Shown: positions 57,251 to 60,000 of the stretch, piece after piece
Numbering within the stretch: the first letter of the stretch is position 1
Layout of the letters: each line of letters starts with the position of its first letter
Assembly: GCF_030272615.1 (NCBI RefSeq)
Contig: NC_081406.1
Coordinates: 219,180,997 to 219,240,996 of the forward strand
DNA: 60,000 bases
Reading direction: 5' to 3'
Source of the DNA: Cryptomeria japonica
Lineage: Eukaryota > Streptophyta > Pinopsida > Cupressales > Cupressaceae
Notes under the pieces: generated by a model
The model's database searches: none
The model's input: the letters and a program-made list of their open reading frames with translations, nothing else
Told to the model about the DNA's origin: nothing
Program-made: the position numbers and the translations under genes

Positions 57251-58610
57251 TGATTAGGATCGTTGATCTCTCTTGATTTGTACTAGAGGGGAGAATGTCA
57301 AACCTTTCATCCGTAGGTGCCTCAGAAAGGTTTTTACCTTTGGATACGCTCTTTATTTTTACTTTTTTGGGATAAACAAGTGCCATTGTGTGGTTTTCAC
57401 TATAAGATCCATGTTTTACTTTGGTATTTTTGTAGCTGAAAGGTTTGGCATCTGGCCCAAAGTATGTTGCACTATTAAGTTATATAGCAAATCCAACTTT
57501 ATGATCCCTGCTTGGTATGTTATCCTGTATTTCTAAAAAGTAGATGAGTACCTCACCATTTTGGAAGTGATCAAGACATGGGGGATTTTGCTGGCTCCAG
57601 TCGATGAGTTCAGGGTGGATGATGGGCATGACCTCATTGATTAAGTTGAGTTCAAAGGAGGCGTCAGTGAGGGTTAATATAGATGAGTGAAGTTTATCAA
57701 TGGTACTCTCCTTGTCATATTATAGTGTAGGATGTGACATAGGACCTATGGAAGTTGCTTCTTGCTCACAAACCCAAAAGGTTTTACTCCATGCCTCTCC
57801 ATAAACTGGGATATCTTTATGAGGCGGTGGAGTTGATGTGTCTTCCTCATCTGAAGTATTTAGATTCACTGAATCCCATTCCCACTCATGTGCATTGGTC
57901 TCTGAATCACCCTCTAACATCTGATTACTGTACCATGTTGGAATGTATTTTGTATTGAAGAGTGTATTGGTCATGGGTTTGTGCACTTTTGGAGGTGGGA
58001 TTGTTGGGGCTGCTGGTAGGATTATTAGTGTTGTTGATGCTACTACTGGGAGTATCAGTGTTGTTGATGCTAATTTTGGGATTATCAGTGTTGTTGGTGT
58101 AGTTGGTGATGCACATGCTACTAAGGGAATTATTAGTTTTGTGGGTGCAGTCGGTACAATTGCTGAGAGTATCGATGGTGTTGGTGCAGTAGAGATAATA
58201 AAGGATACCCTCCTTGGAGTAACTGGCTAATACATGGGCTTGCTGGGTTTCCCTTTGAATCTAAGCTTAGGAAGAGATTCCTTTTGAAAACCTACTCCAG
58301 TTTTATCTTTGGGTTTCAACTCTGGTTGCAAGGGCTCATGTCGGCCTTGTTTGCAATACCCCAAAGCACTCTGGCCATCATAGCCCATTCTTTGCATGAT
58401 AGTGAGGACTTTTCCATATTTATCAGTGGGAAGCTTAGCCATTGGGCTTTGTGTTTTGATAGGGTCTTTGTAGATCCAATCTGTCAGGTCCTCATCCCAA
58501 GTTTCTTATTCCTGAATTCTACCAGGGATGAATTACGCCAAAGTGCATGCTTGCTTGGCCAGTGGTGTTTGAAGCAACTTTTGAGGTTTACCATGAGTTC
58601 TAGGGGAGGT
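57251..58610 (-). pseudogene. Element 5 protease-RT linker with G-patch-like motif
   Basis: One minus-strand frame with stops. 58227-58442 encodes GYDGQSALGYCKQGRHEPL, similar in place and form to the G-patch behind the protease of Tat-type elements, followed by KTGVGF. Then come 30-bp repeats giving NNTDNPKIS-type repeats (57990-58120), then the acidic DEEDTSTPPPHKDIP stretch (57720-57986), then the RT N-terminal segment (GKNLSEAPTDERF, near 57300). Asn/Ser/Pro-rich spacing without a catalytic motif. Confidence 0.65.
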
Positions 58611-59159
58611 GAGTTATTGTCCAACAGAAAATAGTTGGCTAAGATTATAATCCCCATGACCTTCCTCAACCATTTTCATTTTCAACTTCTCTTTCTTTTG
58701 TATAAGGGTGATTGAGCTAGAAAGAGAGGCTGGATTAACATGTGATGTGGAAGGGATATCATCTCTATTGTTAGGTACAATGATCTCTAGCTGATGGTTA
58801 ATATTGTTACGATATGCAAATGGATTTACATCACGAAGGATTGTGATTTCTACACCATTATGGGGAAACTTGATACACTGATTATAGGTAGATGGAATGA
58901 CTTGCATGGCATGTATCTAAGGTCTTCCTAACAAAAGATTATATGGCAAAGGAAGGTCCAAAACTTGGCAGATGATATGCTTCATGACTGGCCCCACTTT
59001 GATAGGTAATATAATAGCTCCTTTGGAAGAACGCTTTGCATTGTCATAGACCTTAATGGTTATCTTTTTATTGGCAGCCACTGATTCTACCACATACCCC
59101 AATGTTATGACCAACTGCAAGGTGCATATACTCAAACTGACTCCATTGTTAATCAAGAC
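58611..59159 (-). pseudogene. Element 5 protease
   Basis: The active-site region reads VLINNGVSLSI where LIDNGS is expected: the catalytic Asp is Asn and Ser is Val, so this protease would be dead. Downstream DLPLPYNLLLGRP and MQVIPSTYNQCIKFPHNGV are the flap and end, matching element 4 (LPFNILLGHPWIHAM). A TAG splits LLGRP from IHAM near 58917. Confidence 0.82.
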
Positions 59160-60000
59160 TCACTTGATTTTGTGTTTGTTTACAAATCCTTCAATGTGAA
59201 GGGATGCGTTATGTGGTTGTTGGAATGATGCATTGTCACTTTTAGAAAAAGTGAGACATGGTGATGACCTAAGACTACCAACCATGGCTTGAAATTGATT
59301 TGTGTTGAGGTTGGTGGGGACTGACGCTTCTTGGAGAGCTTGATCCAAGAATATTTTATGATAAGGGGATGGGCACAAAATCTCTAATATGGATATGAGT
59401 GTGCGTGTTTTATCCAATTGTTCCACAAGATTATATTGCTTGGGTAGGGGTGTCATTCCTTGTGGTGCCGCTCAAATGGTAATTTTGCTACTACATGTAA
59501 CAACGTTGCACGCAGGATTTGGATCTTTGATGGTGAGAGTTTCAACTTGTTCATTAGTGTCATAGAGGTAACTCACAGTGTAATTATATGCAACTTGTGT
59601 ATACTTAGTTGTAGTATATGTGTTTCACCTGGAGGTGGAAGGATCCCTTTGATCATGTGATGGAAGTGGATTCTTGAACATTAGATGATCATCATTGGAT
59701 GTTTTAGGGCCATGTCCTTCTATTTCAATTTCTCCTCTCTCAATAAGATCTTGAACAAGATCTTTCAATCGATGGCAATTGCTCGTCTTATGCCTTTTTC
59801 CCTGGTGGAATTCACACTGTTCATTATCTATCCACCATGGAGGTTTGACCCAAGGTTCATAGTTAGATGTTTTCGGTAAGGTGACAAGATTGGAAGAGAC
59901 CAATTGATGCAATATTATTTTGATGGGTTCCCCTAAGGGTGTGTATATGCATTTTGATTTTAGTTCTATTGTCGTTATCTTGGTTCCTCTTGTGGCGCAT
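59160..60000 (-). pseudogene. gag: Element 5 Gag C-terminus, cut by window end
   Basis: 59625-59912 holds the zinc knuckle CEFHQGKRHKTSNC and the downstream HRLKDLVQDLIERGEIEI, as in element 4 (HTTNKCMKLKHLVQDLL). 59160-59456 links Gag to protease (FQAMVGSLRSS). All pieces are in one frame, with a TAG in front of the protease. The capsid half lies beyond base 60000. Confidence 0.82.

Overview
The window looks like a piece of a large, gene-poor plant nuclear genome, most likely a gymnosperm. It is almost entirely nested, decayed LTR retrotransposons: Ty3/gypsy chromoviruses with a chromodomain, Ty3/gypsy elements of the Tat type with a second (archaeal-type) RNase H, and two element-like blocks that carry long ORFs but no polymerase. 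The low GC content, long LTRs, methylation-style decay and absence of intact host genes fit this. The species cannot be named from the sequence. I see no intact host gene, rRNA gene, CRISPR array or bacterial feature.

Layout. 1-6754: minus-strand chromovirus (element 1); its 3' end lies left of the window and its 5' LTR is 4179-6754. It sits inside the 5' LTR of a plus-strand chromovirus (element 2, 6755-15574). The end of element 2 and everything to its right up to base 20817 is repeated as a direct tandem duplication: unit 1 is 13051-20817 and unit 2 is 20818-28500. Each unit holds the element 2 chromodomain end, a 2160-bp LTR, about 1.4 kb without genes, and a minus-strand reading frame of about 1190 codons for an unrecognised protein (element 6). 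The leader of that frame contains a regularly spaced array of palindromes around a GGACTTTAAAGTCC core. Three lie at 20691-20814. After the last unit the array continues to 29420, giving 16 copies in two clusters with centres 43-52 bp apart. This array is the most unusual structure in the window, and the duplication breakpoint lies 3-4 bp outside one of its palindromes.

29585-31975 and 38665 to about 42900: a minus-strand Tat-type gypsy element (element 4), split by element 3 (31976-38664). Element 3 is a complete LTR element with two LTRs, a PBS, a PPT and near-perfect 5-bp target duplications. It encodes a multi-zinc-knuckle Gag-like protein and a second long protein but no reverse transcriptase. 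42.9-45.6 kb holds tRNA-like sequences and local tandem repeats. About 45.6-51.6 kb holds two LTR-like segments with PPTs, a plus-strand plant-mobile-domain (PMD) pseudogene (47595-49700), and long TA and G runs. 51.7-60 kb holds a minus-strand Tat-type element (element 5) with integrase, two RNase H domains, reverse transcriptase, protease and the Gag zinc knuckle, cut by the window end.

Inferred order of events: element 4 is old; element 6 and element 3 entered it; element 2 entered element 6; the 7.7-kb tandem duplication followed element 2; element 1 entered the element 2 LTR. Nothing here appears able to encode an intact protein set. Many reading frames are kept in register and broken mainly by stop codons (mostly TAG and TGA), the pattern expected from deamination of methylated cytosine in CAG and CGA codons.
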